This document shows, piece after piece, positions 1 through 10,714 of a stretch of DNA of 31,094 bases. Position numbers and translations under genes: made by a program. The notes beneath the pieces were generated by a model, which saw nothing but the letters and a program-made list of their open reading frames with translations, was not told where the DNA came from and did no database searches. The stretch is from Ichthyophthirius multifiliis (taxonomy: Eukaryota > Ciliophora > Oligohymenophorea > Hymenostomatida), in NCBI RefSeq assembly GCF_000220395.1, contig NW_004087659.1:1-31094 (forward strand), in the 5' to 3' direction. Position 1 is the stretch's first letter; each line of letters opens with the position of its first letter.

Positions 1-35
1 ATTTTTTGCTGTTTTTTCATTTATTGGTTTAGCAT
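1..35 (-). CDS. Possible 5' tip of a minus-strand gene (partial, weak)
   Basis: Reading leftward from an ATG at 35-33, a ciliate-code frame stays open to the window edge and gives a Met-Leu-Asn-Gln-Gln-Met-Lys-Lys-Gln-Gln-Lys start. The K/Q-rich composition is typical of proteins from this genome, but 11 codons prove nothing, and a TGA-free stretch of this length is expected by chance. No function can be given. It could equally be leader sequence of the neighbouring gene. Confidence 0.2.
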
Positions 36-904
36 CGAACTTTTTATGTTAATTCGAACATTTTTTTATTTTTAATTCATTGTTTTCTTTTTCTAATATA
101 TATATTTTAATACGTAACTCTTAAATTATTTATTTTAAATGCTATGTATCGTTATTCATTTTTTAAATATTTTTTTAATTTAAAATATTAAAATGACTAT
201 TATTTTTTAAATAAATTAAAATCAAATTATTTTTTATTATTGTATAAATAATTAAATATATATAAATATTTATATATATATATAAATTTACAGTGTTTTT
301 TTATTAAAAAAAAAAATTAATTTGATTTGATTTCATTATTTATTTAGTTATTATAAGAAATTATATTTATATATATTTCTAGAAAAATAAGATAATTTTT
401 TAAATATATATTTTATTTAAACAATATTAATTAATTTTATTTTAATTATATATAAAATAAATCATTTTTATTTTATTTTAATTATAAATAAAATAAATTA
501 TTATGATTTTATTTTAATTATAAAAAAAATAAACATTATGGTATAAAATATAAAAAATAAAATAAAAAATGTGTATAGCTATTTAGACTGCATTATTATA
601 AAATTAATTAAGATATTTTTTAAAAACATTATTTTAATATATTACTTATATATATTTATTTTCGAAATATTTAATATTTTTTTTAAAATATATAAATATT
701 ATTATTCAAAATAATTATATATATTGATTAAAAAAATATTTTTATATATAAATAACTGTTTATTATTAAGTCAAAATTTAACTTTTTATAAAAAATCTTA
801 ATAATTTATATATAATTTTAGAAATTTTCGAATATATTCTTATAAAGAAAATAGAAAAATAGAAAAAAAAAAAAAAGTAAAATATTTATTAATAAAAAAA
901 AAAA
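36..904. other. AT-rich spacer upstream of the acyltransferase gene
   Basis: About 870 bases of almost pure A/T with poly-A and poly-T runs and no frame that looks coding in the ciliate code. It must hold the promoter and leader of the gene starting at 905, but no specific element can be recognised. The start codon is preceded by an A-rich stretch, as in the other genes of the window. Confidence 0.6.
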
Positions 905-2078
905 ATGATTCCAATAATATACATAATATTAATAATAATATTCATTTTTTATTGTTTTTTCATAATAAGATTTTTTAATAAAATGATATTTAAATAATTA
1001 AAATACACTGAAAATTTAGATGAAAATCTCGACGAGAAATACATGCCTTTCTAACGTTATGACCGTAAAAACTGGAATATATTGGAAATATATTTTTGCG
1101 CAGTATTTCTATTACCAATCCGTTTAATAGTTTTAATTTCATATTTATCATCTTTAGTTATTTTATTAAATATAATGGCAGTAGGATATAATCCTTAAAA
1201 ATAACATCCTTATTGGAAAAAGATAATAATAAGGTTTTTTTTAAAACATGGTTCTCGTTTATTTTTATTTTGTGCCGGAATACATTCGATAAATAAAAAA
1301 TATATGAAAATATCTGATATAGACCCAAAATATCCCTCAAATAAATATATAGACAGATAAAATGAAAAGGCGCCTATTATAGTCTCCAATCATATCAGTT
1401 GGATAGATTCTATATATCATTGTTATGATATTTGCCCTTCTTTTTTAGCTAAATCAGAAGTTGCCTAAACCCCTTTTATTGGATCTTTTGCTAAGGCTCT
1501 TTAGTGTATTTTTGTCGATAGGGAAGATGGATAAAACAGAAATAATGTCAAAATTAAATACTGTAAAGAGAGCAATTTATCAAATAAGGACTTAATTTTA
1601 ACCCTATTCTGGTTTTCCGGAAGGAACTACTACAAATGGAAAATATTTGATTTCTTTTAAAAAGGGTGCCTTCGAAACATTCGCTCCTATTAAAATTTTC
1701 TGTTTATAATACCCTGTAAGACGTTTTAATGTCTCTTTAGATTCATTAGGGCAAGGAGCATGTTTTTTACTTACTTTTGCTCAATTCTATAATCAAATTA
1801 ATGTCATTGAATTTGAAAATTATTACCCAGATCATTTAGAATTAGACCCTAAGTCAGAATGTGATTGGTAAGTTTATGCCTCCGCTATTAAATAAATTAT
1901 GATAAAGGCAACTGGATTTAAGAATTCAGAAAGTGGATATAGGGATATGAGTTTTTATTATAATTTTATAAAAAGTAACAAAACTAATAGAAAAAATGAG
2001 ACAATTGAAAAAGATGAGACGAATGGAAAAAATGAAACTAACTAAAATAAAATAGATGAAAAGTAGAAAAATGAATGA
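905..2078 (+). CDS. Lysophospholipid acyltransferase, LPCAT/LPEAT-like (PlsC family), with two apparent frameshifts
   Basis: Ciliate-code gene of about 391 residues once two apparent one-base gaps are allowed for. Two hydrophobic membrane segments lie near residues 4-25 and 70-100. The catalytic HX4D box reads NHISWID at residues 162-168. The acceptor-binding motif FPEGTTTNG is followed by the ISFKKGAF block, which is characteristic of LPCAT1/2 and plant LPEAT. This family transfers acyl groups from acyl-CoA to lysophospholipids, normally at the endoplasmic reticulum, in phospholipid remodelling (family knowledge). The C-terminus is a Lys/Asn/Glu-rich tail ending at TGA 2076-2078. The frame slips between the VDRED block (about 1518-1555, near an A4 run at 1533-1536) and the NPILVF block, and again at T4 (1613-1616) just before FPEG. 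Each slip fits one missing base in a homopolymer, so sequence error is more likely than a pseudogene, because all motifs are intact. No intron was found. Confidence 0.87.
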
Positions 2079-3204
2079 GTAGAAATTTTATTTTATTTTA
2101 TCTTATATTTTTTTTTTTAAGTGTATATTTGAAATAAGTATACATTTAATGTTTTTCTTTGATTTATTTTAAACATAATCAATTTAATTTAATTTATAAG
2201 TTATTTCTTTTTAAATTATTTAATTAATTTATAAATATAAATATATATATAAATAAATATATAGATATATATATATATATTTATTCTATATATATATATA
2301 TATATATTTTAGATTTTTTTTATAAATTGTATTTTTTAAATAAATCTTTTAAAAATAAAAAATATCGTCTAAAAAATATATTTGATAATATATATTAGAT
2401 AAACTAAAAATAATAAATTATATATTAAGAATGTGATTTTATTGAAAATTATAGTTTTAAAAAATTAATTTCATAATATTAAAATATAACTATAAAATTT
2501 TCATACATAATTATTTAAATAATAATTTATTTTAACTTGAAATATAAACAAATAAAAATATTAAAAATATAAATGAAATTATTATAGTATTTAATTTACT
2601 AAAATTTATTATTAAAAGGTTAATATGATAAATATAAAGAATTTTAACATTAAATTAATTTTAATTGTTAAAATATATAAATTTTAAACAAAAAATACAA
2701 TTAAAAAAAAACAAAATAAATAATTATATATAAATAATAATTATTTTAAATATTCAAAATATAATAATTAATTATTTTTTTATAAATAATATAAACATAT
2801 TACTAATATGTTTTATATCTTATAATTTTTATAATAATAAAAATTAATAACCAAAAATTTTATTATATTTATTTTAAATAATATTTTTTTTGTATATATT
2901 ATAAAAGAAATAAAAATTAGCTATTAATTAGAAAATTATATATATTAATGTTTATTAATAAAAATAATAATGTTTATTTTATTTAATTAATTAACTATTC
3001 ATATAATTAAATATATAATATATATTATAGTTAAATTATAATTAAAAAAATTAAATAATTTATATAAATATATAAATAATTAATACATATTTTTAATATT
3101 AATAAAAATAAAAGAAAAAAAAAGCAATTTTTTAATATTAATAATATTAAAAAAAAAAAATAAGAAAAATAAATTAAATATAAGAAAATTAAAAAATAAA
3201 AAAA
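2079..3204. other. AT-rich intergenic region
   Basis: About 1.1 kb of A/T sequence with (TA)n arrays near 2240-2310 and no coding-like frame in the ciliate code on either strand. It separates two plus-strand genes and must contain the 3' end of the first and the promoter of the kinase. No specific signal was recognised. Confidence 0.6.
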
Positions 3205-4874
3205 ATGTCAGGAAAAGTAATCGAAGACTATACATTACATGAAGTTTTAGGATCAGGCCAATACGGTAAAGTATACAAAGCATTAAATGTGCGTACAAAC
3301 AACCTAGTAGCAATAAAAGTAGTGAAAGTAGAAAAATTTAAAGAAGTTCCAAAACTTGAAGAATTCACAATGAATGAAATCTAGACATTAGCCCGAATAA
3401 ACAACCCTTACATAGTAAAATTTATCGAAATGTTAAAAACTAAAAACAACTATTATTTCGTGTATGAATATTGTAATGGAGGTACATTAGAAGATGTAAT
3501 AAATACCCAAAAATATCTTCCCGAACATGAAGCATTGAAAATTTTTAAATAATTAGTAGCCGCTTTTACATCAATTGTGAAAAATAATATCATGCACAGA
3601 GATATCAAACCAGCCAATATACTCTTACATAATGGATAGGTTAAACTAGCTGATTTTGGATTTTGTAAAGGACTAGCTCATCCTTAAGATATGTCCTCTA
3701 CTATGGTAGGCTCTCCTATATATATGGCGCCTGAGATACTTACTGGACATGATTATTCAATTAAAGCTGATATATGGTCTTTAGGATGTGTATTATATGA
3801 AATGTTGTATGGAGAATGCCCTTATGAAGAGGCTACTATTGCAAAACTTATTAGTGCAGTTGAAGGGAAGGACATTTAATATCCGACTAGATTTGGGGTT
3901 AGTTAGAGGACTGTTTCTTTACTCAAAGATATTCTAGTAAAGGATCCTGTGAAAAGAATTGAATGGGAAGATCTTTTTAAAAGGGAATTGTCAAAAACTG
4001 ATCTTTAGGATATTTAAATCTTTTAAGTACTTGAATAAAAAGATCCGGCCAATAAATAAGGAGTGTCACTTGAATAAGAAAAATAAAAGGCTTCAAAATC
4101 ATTCAAGTATATTTTGAATGAAAGAAATAAAATATTGTTCTTATATAAGGTTCTAGAAGAAATACTTGAACTAAATTTCGATTCAGAAACGCCTATATAT
4201 TCATTCCTATTTATGAAATAAGTATATGTCGAGGCTCTATTTATACATAAAAATTTAGTAATATATATATAATAATATATATATATATATATATAATATT
4301 AAGGTTGAAACTTTTAATATTTAAGCTTTTGCTAATTTAAGAAATAAATTTGAATATTGGAATAGTGTACCTTAAACTTTTGAATATAAAAGTTTTTGCA
4401 AATTAATGGAAAAAGAACTTGATAATTCTAAAAAAATTGTTGTCTCTTTTAAAGATGAGGTATTTTTCAATTTTTTTCTTTTTTTATATTAATATAATAT
4501 AGGCTTAAAAATACGTTAAAAATTCTATGTATTCTAATGATTATGATGTTCAAAAAGAAATAGATAATACATATGAATTAAATAATCATACTTTTAGAAG
4601 ACTAGTTTTAAGATATATTGAAGATATTAAAACAAAGTATTTTAATAAGTTTTTAGATCCTTAAATGGATGATTCAATGAAATGGCTTATTCATATTCAT
4701 AAAACTTTAGATGCTCTTTTATTAGATGAATTTTTCGAAAATTTTATTTAGGTAGATGTTACTGATTTTGAATAACAAAATTATTTTACAACTTTTAAAA
4801 CTTATTAAAAAAGTGACCTTTTTACTGTTGTTTCTAATAAAATTAATTATACTAGAAATAAACTAGGATTTTGA
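3205..4874 (+). CDS. Serine/threonine protein kinase, ATG1/ULK-like
   Basis: Two introns (4258-4303, 46 nt; 4460-4502, 43 nt) leave 1,581 nt encoding 526 residues, ending at TGA 4872-4874. The N-terminal kinase domain is complete: glycine loop GSGQYGKVY from residue 16, ATP-site Lys38 in VAIK, helix-C Glu58, catalytic HRDIKPAN at 131-138, DFG at 150-152, and GSPIYMAPE with APE at 175-177, followed by the ADIWSLGCVLYE block. The GSP-x-YMAPE activation segment is typical of the ATG1/ULK group, which starts autophagy or, in other branches, acts in cilia and signalling. The roughly 300-residue C-terminal half is not recognised; it is rich in K, N, D and E and could be the regulatory or binding region. 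A standard-code reading finds only a fragment around the activation segment because of in-frame TAA and TAG. The start lies in an A-rich context and is the only Met upstream of the glycine loop. Assignment as a kinase is very firm; the subfamily is moderate. Confidence 0.94.
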
Positions 4875-5163
4875 AAGTTAAATATATATTAATATTTACA
4901 TTTTTTTTTTTTTATAAAATATAAATAAATTTAATTATATGAAAATAAAAAAATATTACTTTTTCTTTTAATATTATATATATATATATTATAAATAATA
5001 ATTTTTATTAAAATTTTTTTTTTAATTAGAAAACAATTATATATTAACCATAAAAAACTTATATAATCTATTAATTTAATTGAAATAAATATTTAATATT
5101 GAAACATAAGAAAAAATAAAATAAAAAAATTATAAATTAATCTTATTTAAAAAAGGCTGAAAT

Positions 5164-6189
5164 ATGATTACACCTGAATATAAATATCCAACTCCATAAA
5201 ATTTTGATCGTTCTTTAAAAACTTTAGACATTAAAGGTATGTATAATAAAATAAAAAAATTAATAAAAAAATATAAAAAATAATAAATAAAGGAGCATAT
5301 CCACAATTTAATTAATTTAAGAATAACATAGAAAACAATTAGTAAATAAATAATTAAATATATATTATATATATATATATATATATATTATATTTTATAT
5401 ATATATATCATATATATATCTTATATATCTTTTTAACACATTTATTATTTTAAAAGTCTCAATTTACCATAATAAGAATTTAAACTAAAAACGGATGAGA
5501 ATGAAAGATATTTTAATTAATAAAAAGATTAATAATTTCAGGGTACAAAATACAGTAATATATAAAATTAAGATGAAATTAATCACCATGCAATAATTCG
5601 TCCAAATTATGATTCGGAATAGAGTTATTAAATCTTTAAAGAAAATGTTTAAAAAAAAATGGTTTCTCCAAAACATTATGATGTTCCTTAAAAAATGATG
5701 GAGTATAAAAAGATTAGCGATCAAATTAATTGTTATTAATAACCTAAGTTATAATAATATAGAGATCATTCTTAAAATTAAAAATTTATAACTTCTTCTT
5801 CTTAATTTAAATCTCCTTAATAGAATTAAGATAAATAAAATTATTAAAATTATAATAATTTTCCAGAAGAAAATAATAAATAGTAATATATTTAAAAAAC
5901 TCCTTAATAAAATGAATAATATAATAATTATAAAAAAGAATATTTATACAATCCTAAAAATAATTTATCTGAATACAGATGTAATTATAAAAAAAATATA
6001 TAAATATATTTTATATATTAATTTAGCCAATTTCATTAATTATCCATAATATATTGGTAATAAATTACTTTTAAATTATTATAATTTTAAAGATGATATA
6101 GAAAAAGATAAGTAGAAAACATATTAATAAATTATTAATAATTTGTAATAATAATAATAAGAACAATATATATAATTATAACAAAATTA

Positions 6190-6234
<45 letters not shown>

Positions 6235-6598
6235 TAATAATAATAATAATAATAAATTTAAAATTAATAATATATGTTATAATAACCTAATATTGAATAA
6301 AGTTATGAAAGAAAAAATATTTTTAAAAATGTAGCTTAAGACACTTTAATAAATAAAAATGGATAGTAGTAAATTATATCAAAATAAAAATATTTTTTTT
6401 TTTAATTTTATTTATAGATATTATTAATAATAATAAAATTAATAATAATATTAATAACCTTATTAATAATTTTATTAAAATTAAAATGAATAAAATATTC
6501 AATAATCTAATTAACTATAATAATAATATTAAAAATAATAATATCATAATTCTCTTTCTTAACCAAGATATAAAAAAGAATTTCTTAGTCTTTACTGA
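5164..6598 (+). CDS. Gln/Asn-rich protein of unknown function
   Basis: No family was recognised. The frame begins with ATG at 5164 (MITPEYKYPTPQNFDRSLKT) and ends ...YKKEFLSLY at TGA 6596-6598. Introns that keep the frame are 5237-5292, 5342-5456, 5981-6026, 6057-6092 and 6369-6417 (or starting at 6366). The 36-nt segment 6057-6092 is also open in frame, so its removal is uncertain. The first half is a charged, moderately conserved-looking sequence with Tyr/Pro and Gln; the second half is dominated by Gln and Asn, mostly encoded by TAA. Across the (TAA)n tract at 6191-6255 the frame is short by one base. Either a base is missing there or a 113-nt intron (6190-6302) removes the tract, giving about 339 residues instead of about 377. 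The Q/N-rich tail suggests a disordered, aggregation-prone or scaffold region, but that is inference. Confidence 0.72.
6190..6255 (+). repeat. (TAA)n microsatellite inside the Q-rich gene
   Basis: A nearly perfect TAA trinucleotide array, interrupted once at about 6233-6235 where the phase slips by one base. In the ciliate code it reads as polyglutamine on one side of the slip and, without a shift, as polyasparagine on the other. The GT at 6190-6191 could also serve as an intron donor. Confidence 0.85.
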
Positions 6599-6668
6599 AG
6601 ATATTAAGATAATAAGTTATTAAAAATATATAATAATTTTTTATATATAAATAATATTAAATATATAA

Positions 6669-6673
<5 letters not shown>

Positions 6674-6708
<35 letters not shown>
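6674..6708. repeat. (AT)n array between convergent genes
   Basis: An uninterrupted AT dinucleotide array in the short space between the convergent 3' ends of the Q-rich gene and the CCCH-protein gene. No function is implied; similar arrays occur throughout the non-coding parts of the window. Confidence 0.85.
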
Positions 6709-6712
<4 letters not shown>

Positions 6713-6973
6713 CATGTTCATTTATAATAATTTTTTTTAAATACTCATATAACATAATCTATATTATATTTTATGAATGCTTATTATATAAACTCTATTG
6801 ATTATTTTTATTAATTTTACATATTTTTTTTAGTTTTCATTATTTTAGATATCCTTTCTGTAATATTTAATTATTTATTATTTAATTATGATATTCTTTA
6901 TTCTAATAAATTTTAATCAATTATAATTGTTTCTTTATTTTTTATTAATTTTCTATATTATTATTATTTTTTT

Positions 6974-7682
6974 TCATAATTTAATTTGTAATAGTTTTTT
7001 ATATTTAGTTTTTATTTTGAGCTTTTTCAGAATTTATTATTTCATTAGTTTAAGATTTTTATTATTCTTATATAAGAGTATTATTTTCTTATATTTTAAT
7101 TTTTTTATAACTTAATCTTTTTATTAATTATTATTTTAATTTCTCTGTCGAGGGTCTTTTAGTTTTTCTTATATACATTTAGGTGGTAAAGATGATAAAT
7201 TAGGAGTAAAATCAACATTTAATACATTTTATTCTTAATTAGAATTAATTTAATTTTCCATTTAAGTTTACTCATGTTTTTTATTTATATGAAATTGTGG
7301 TATTTATATATTTTTTGGAACATTTAAAGCTTATGTTTATGTATCATTAACAAATTAATTAGGAATAAAATTAGATTAAGAATTATAGATATTGTCTTTT
7401 ATACTAGTTTAAATTTAATTATTATTATTAAAAGAATTCCTATTTATATTAATTTAAGTATTATATTAATTGTTTTCATTAATTTTTCCATAATTATAAG
7501 TTTAAATATATTATTATTAATTTTAGTATATAAAATTGTTATTAGCATTGTTATATAAATTTTATTAATTATTAAAATAATTATTATTTAATTGATTATT
7601 ATTTTTAGATATATATTATTATTATTAACTTTATAATATCTTATATTATTATTAACTTTATTAATATTAAAATTTATGTTAC

Positions 7683-7740
<58 letters not shown>

Positions 7741-8611
7741 ATTGTTATGTTAATTATTAATATTAATTATTTTGATTATAACATGTTTATTATAGGTTAT
7801 TTATTTATTATTATTATTTTTAGTTTTATATTTAATATTGATTAAATGTCGAGACATTAATAATTTATTTTTTAATTTTATTTATATCCTCATCTTTTTT
7901 ATTTGTATTTTCTTATATATTTTAATTAGGTACTAATAAATTTTAGTTTTTTAATTTATTTTAATTTACAATATTTTATGCCTTTTAATTCAAATACTTT
8001 TTATATTATTCATTAAAAAAGCCTACATTTCCTTATTTTTTATATAAATCATTTAAAAAATCTTCATTTTCTTCATAAAATTAATTAATTTCTTATTCAT
8101 TTTTAAAAAATACTAATTATTCATGACTAAAAGGGCAAAATGTTGATTTTTCGCATTAAGAAGCGAAAAAATACTTACAAGGAAATTTTTCCAAAGAATG
8201 AGAAAAGACACATTTTTCTCCTTTTTCACATTGACCTGATAAATAATATTTACAAAGTGTCTTTTTTTTTTTTTTCAATTAAAAAACAAAAAGAAAAATT
8301 ATATTTTTTTATTTACTTATTATTTTTGGACTTGAAAATCATGTGAATATGGACATTATTCACCTTTTTAACAAACTCCCTTTTTATAAAATTCACATGG
8401 CTATGTTTTATATGATGATGAGAATATTTAAGGCGTTTATTTTTGTTGAGTTTAATTATTTGAAGTATTTTTTTTTTTTTTTTAAGTTGTTCTTTATTTA
8501 TTTTTTTATATTATATTTTTTTATATTTTACTAATTATTTTTTTATTATGGCTTTTTATCTGATTTTTCTTTAAATTCAATTTCTCCTTCTTCTAATTCT
8601 TATTTTTGCAT
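6974..8611 (-). CDS. CCCH zinc-finger protein, three tandem fingers, ZC3H4/ZC3H6/Su(sable)-like
   Basis: Starts at ATG 8611-8609. Introns at 8492-8531 (40 nt) and 8261-8316 (56 nt) leave 1,542 nt, 513 residues, to TGA 6976-6974. Three CX7CX5CX3H fingers follow one another: C59/C67/C73/H77, C88/C96/C102/H106 and C113/C121/C127/H131, the third beginning with the FPCKYF block. The N-terminus carries ELEEGEIEF (residues 5-13), which resembles the acidic E-[DE]-G-E-[IL] peptide that binds ARS2 in animal ZC3H4/ZC3H18. Finger number, spacing and this motif point to the ZC3H4/6/8 and Su(sable) group, which limits non-productive nuclear transcripts (family knowledge; function here is inferred). A long Gln/Asn-rich tail follows, with a polyglutamine run encoded by TAA. 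Near a T7 run at 7100-7106 a one-base gap would lead to a more protein-like C-terminus ending at TGA 6839-6837. The third finger lies in a segment with intron-like ends (8113-8178). Confidence 0.85.
7683..7740 (-). repeat. (TTA)n microsatellite encoding polyglutamine in the CCCH protein
   Basis: About 19 uninterrupted ATT/TTA units on the plus strand, read on the minus strand as TAA codons, hence polyglutamine in the ciliate code. Flanking codons are also Gln/Asn-rich and stay in frame on both sides, so the array is coding. Such arrays are length-variable and prone to assembly error. Confidence 0.88.
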
Positions 8612-9553
8612 AAAATTCTAAAGTTTTTTATATATTTTTTAATAAAAAAAAAATATTACTTAATAAAATATTTATATATATATATGTATATTAATAAAAA
8701 CTCAATAAACCTTTCTATAATAAATTAGAAATATATATAAAGTAAATAAAAAAGCTTTCCTATATAAATATTTTATGTGTTTATTGATAATAAGTAAGTT
8801 AAAACTTGTGATAATTATTAAGATATAAATAAATATAAGAAAAATAAAATATTTTTATTTTAATTATTTATAAGATATTTATTATTTAAATGGGGACTTT
8901 TTTTTTAATATATATATAAAAAGATTTTTACTTTAAAATTATTGAAATATTATAATACTTTGAAAGATGAAAATAAAGAATATGCGGAAAATAATAAAAA
9001 TTAATAATTTAAGTAAGAGTATATTATAGCTAATTAAATAAAATTATATATATATCGTATTTTTAATATGGAAATAAAGTAAATGTAGTATTTTATAAAT
9101 TTATATTTCAGATATGATACTTTATTTTTTTTTATAAAAATGATTGAATTTGTATATTTTCAATTAAAAAAAAAGTTAAAGCAAAAAAAAGTAAATAGTT
9201 TCATAAAAAGCAAAATCTAAATAAAAAAATAATTTTTAAGATATATAATATTAATTAAAATGAAATAGTGAATTAGATATAATGACTATTAAATATATTT
9301 GATATTAAATTAAATAAAAAATAATTTAAAAAATAAATAAAGAAAGCTAAATATAAAAAAGTTTAATTTAAAATTTTTTTTATAAACTAAAAATAAAAAA
9401 GAAAATTAAAAGAAAATAAAAAATAGATATATATATATATAAATAATTATATATTAATATATAATTTAAAAAATATTTTTTTTATAATTAATTATTAGTT
9501 ATTTTTAAAATAACTAAAATTATAATTTTATCTTAAAAATTAATTATTATATA
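8612..9553. other. AT-rich intergenic region
   Basis: About 0.94 kb between two minus-strand genes. It contains poly-A/T runs, short (TA)n arrays and no convincing coding frame. It should hold the promoter of the CCCH-protein gene and the 3' end of the propeller gene; no individual element was recognised. Confidence 0.6.
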
Positions 9554-10714
9554 TCAAGGATTTCTATTTTCAATATTATTATTTTCTTTTACTCTTTTAA
9601 CTATATATTATTCTTAATCATTTTTAATTAAATAAATTTTACCATCGAATCCTTCTTCTAAAAAATTAGTTATATTTTTAATTTATTATTAATAACTTTA
9701 TACAATATTCGAATCTATTTTATAACGACTCCAATCATTAAAAGTTCCTTCTCCTATAAATAAATGTTTTAAATTTTCTTTATCATCTAAATAATAGACA
9801 TCAATAGCTATTTTGTTTCTTATTGCAGTTAATCCAAAAAAAGCATCTCTTTAAGATATAATTTCATCTTAACTCCATTTCCAATTATTATTATTTCCAC
9901 AATATGTATGATGTATATAATTATCATATCCTATATAATATATATCTATATTTTGTTCATTTTATATTACTGTAAATTCTTTTAATTTAATTTAATCTTT
10001 AATTATACATCCATAATAATTATAAGTTTATACTATATTCCTACTGTATTATAATTGATTTATTTTTCCTTATTCATCACAAAAGAATATATTTATATTA
10101 TCTTAATATTTTGTTGCTTATAATTATAAATTATCATGTATTTTTTTTTCTAAAAATATTTATTCAGTAATATATTTCCATTTAGTGTCATCTCCAGCAT
10201 GTATATGAAAAATCTTTTAAGAATCAATAAAATAAAGGTCTATATTTTCCCTTTATGTTCTCAAAGCTATTAAACTAGAATAATTTCCATCTGTTTTATA
10301 AATAATATCACTTTTATACTTCCATTAAGTATTATTAGAAGCATAAAGATTAATTAGATTACCTAAATGATCAAAATAATAAACGTTTATTTCATTTTCG
10401 AATCTTAGAGCTACTGGAGATGATTTTTCTGATAAATTATAAGCTATTAGTTCTTTTTTATATATCCAATTAGTATGTTTTCCAGCCCAGAAATGTACAA
10501 GGTTTTTATTATGATTAGAAAAATAAATATCAATGTAATCATAATGGCGAATTATTGAAGGTTTACCTAAAATATCATTTGATAAAATTTCTATTTTATA
10601 TTTCCAAAATGTAAAAGGATTAACCCAATAATGCTTTAATAATTGATTTTTTTCATTTACATATACATCTATATAATTTTAATATCTTATTGCCGAAATA
10701 AAATTAGAATTCAT
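9554..10714 (-). CDS. Beta-propeller lectin-like protein with seven repeats and a kinase-loop-like C-terminal stub
   Basis: A single exon of 387 codons from ATG 10714-10712 to TGA 9556-9554, 386 residues, without any frame problem. Seven imperfect repeats of about 45-50 residues share the pattern I-D-[VIL]-Y-[FY]..D...L.H......W.Y....I, for example IDVYVNEKNQLLKHYW, IDIYFSNHNKNLVHFW and IDIYYIGYDNYIHHTY. Regular aromatic and Asp positions of this type are seen in propeller lectins such as the fungal fucose-binding and PVL-type lectins, so a carbohydrate- or surface-binding propeller is likely; the exact family is inferred. There is no signal peptide or membrane segment, so it appears cytosolic or is secreted unconventionally. 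The last 35 residues (plus strand about 9555-9660) read FLEEGFDGKIYLIK and QYIVKRV, strongly like the glycine loop and ATP-site lysine of a protein kinase, after which the frame ends in TGA. Confidence 0.8.

Noticed and set aside
2240-2310. (TA)n arrays here and elsewhere, considered as origins, centromeric or mobile-element ends
   Set aside because: They occur in nearly every intergenic region and several introns with no flanking target-site duplications or terminal inverted repeats; no transposase-like frame was seen.
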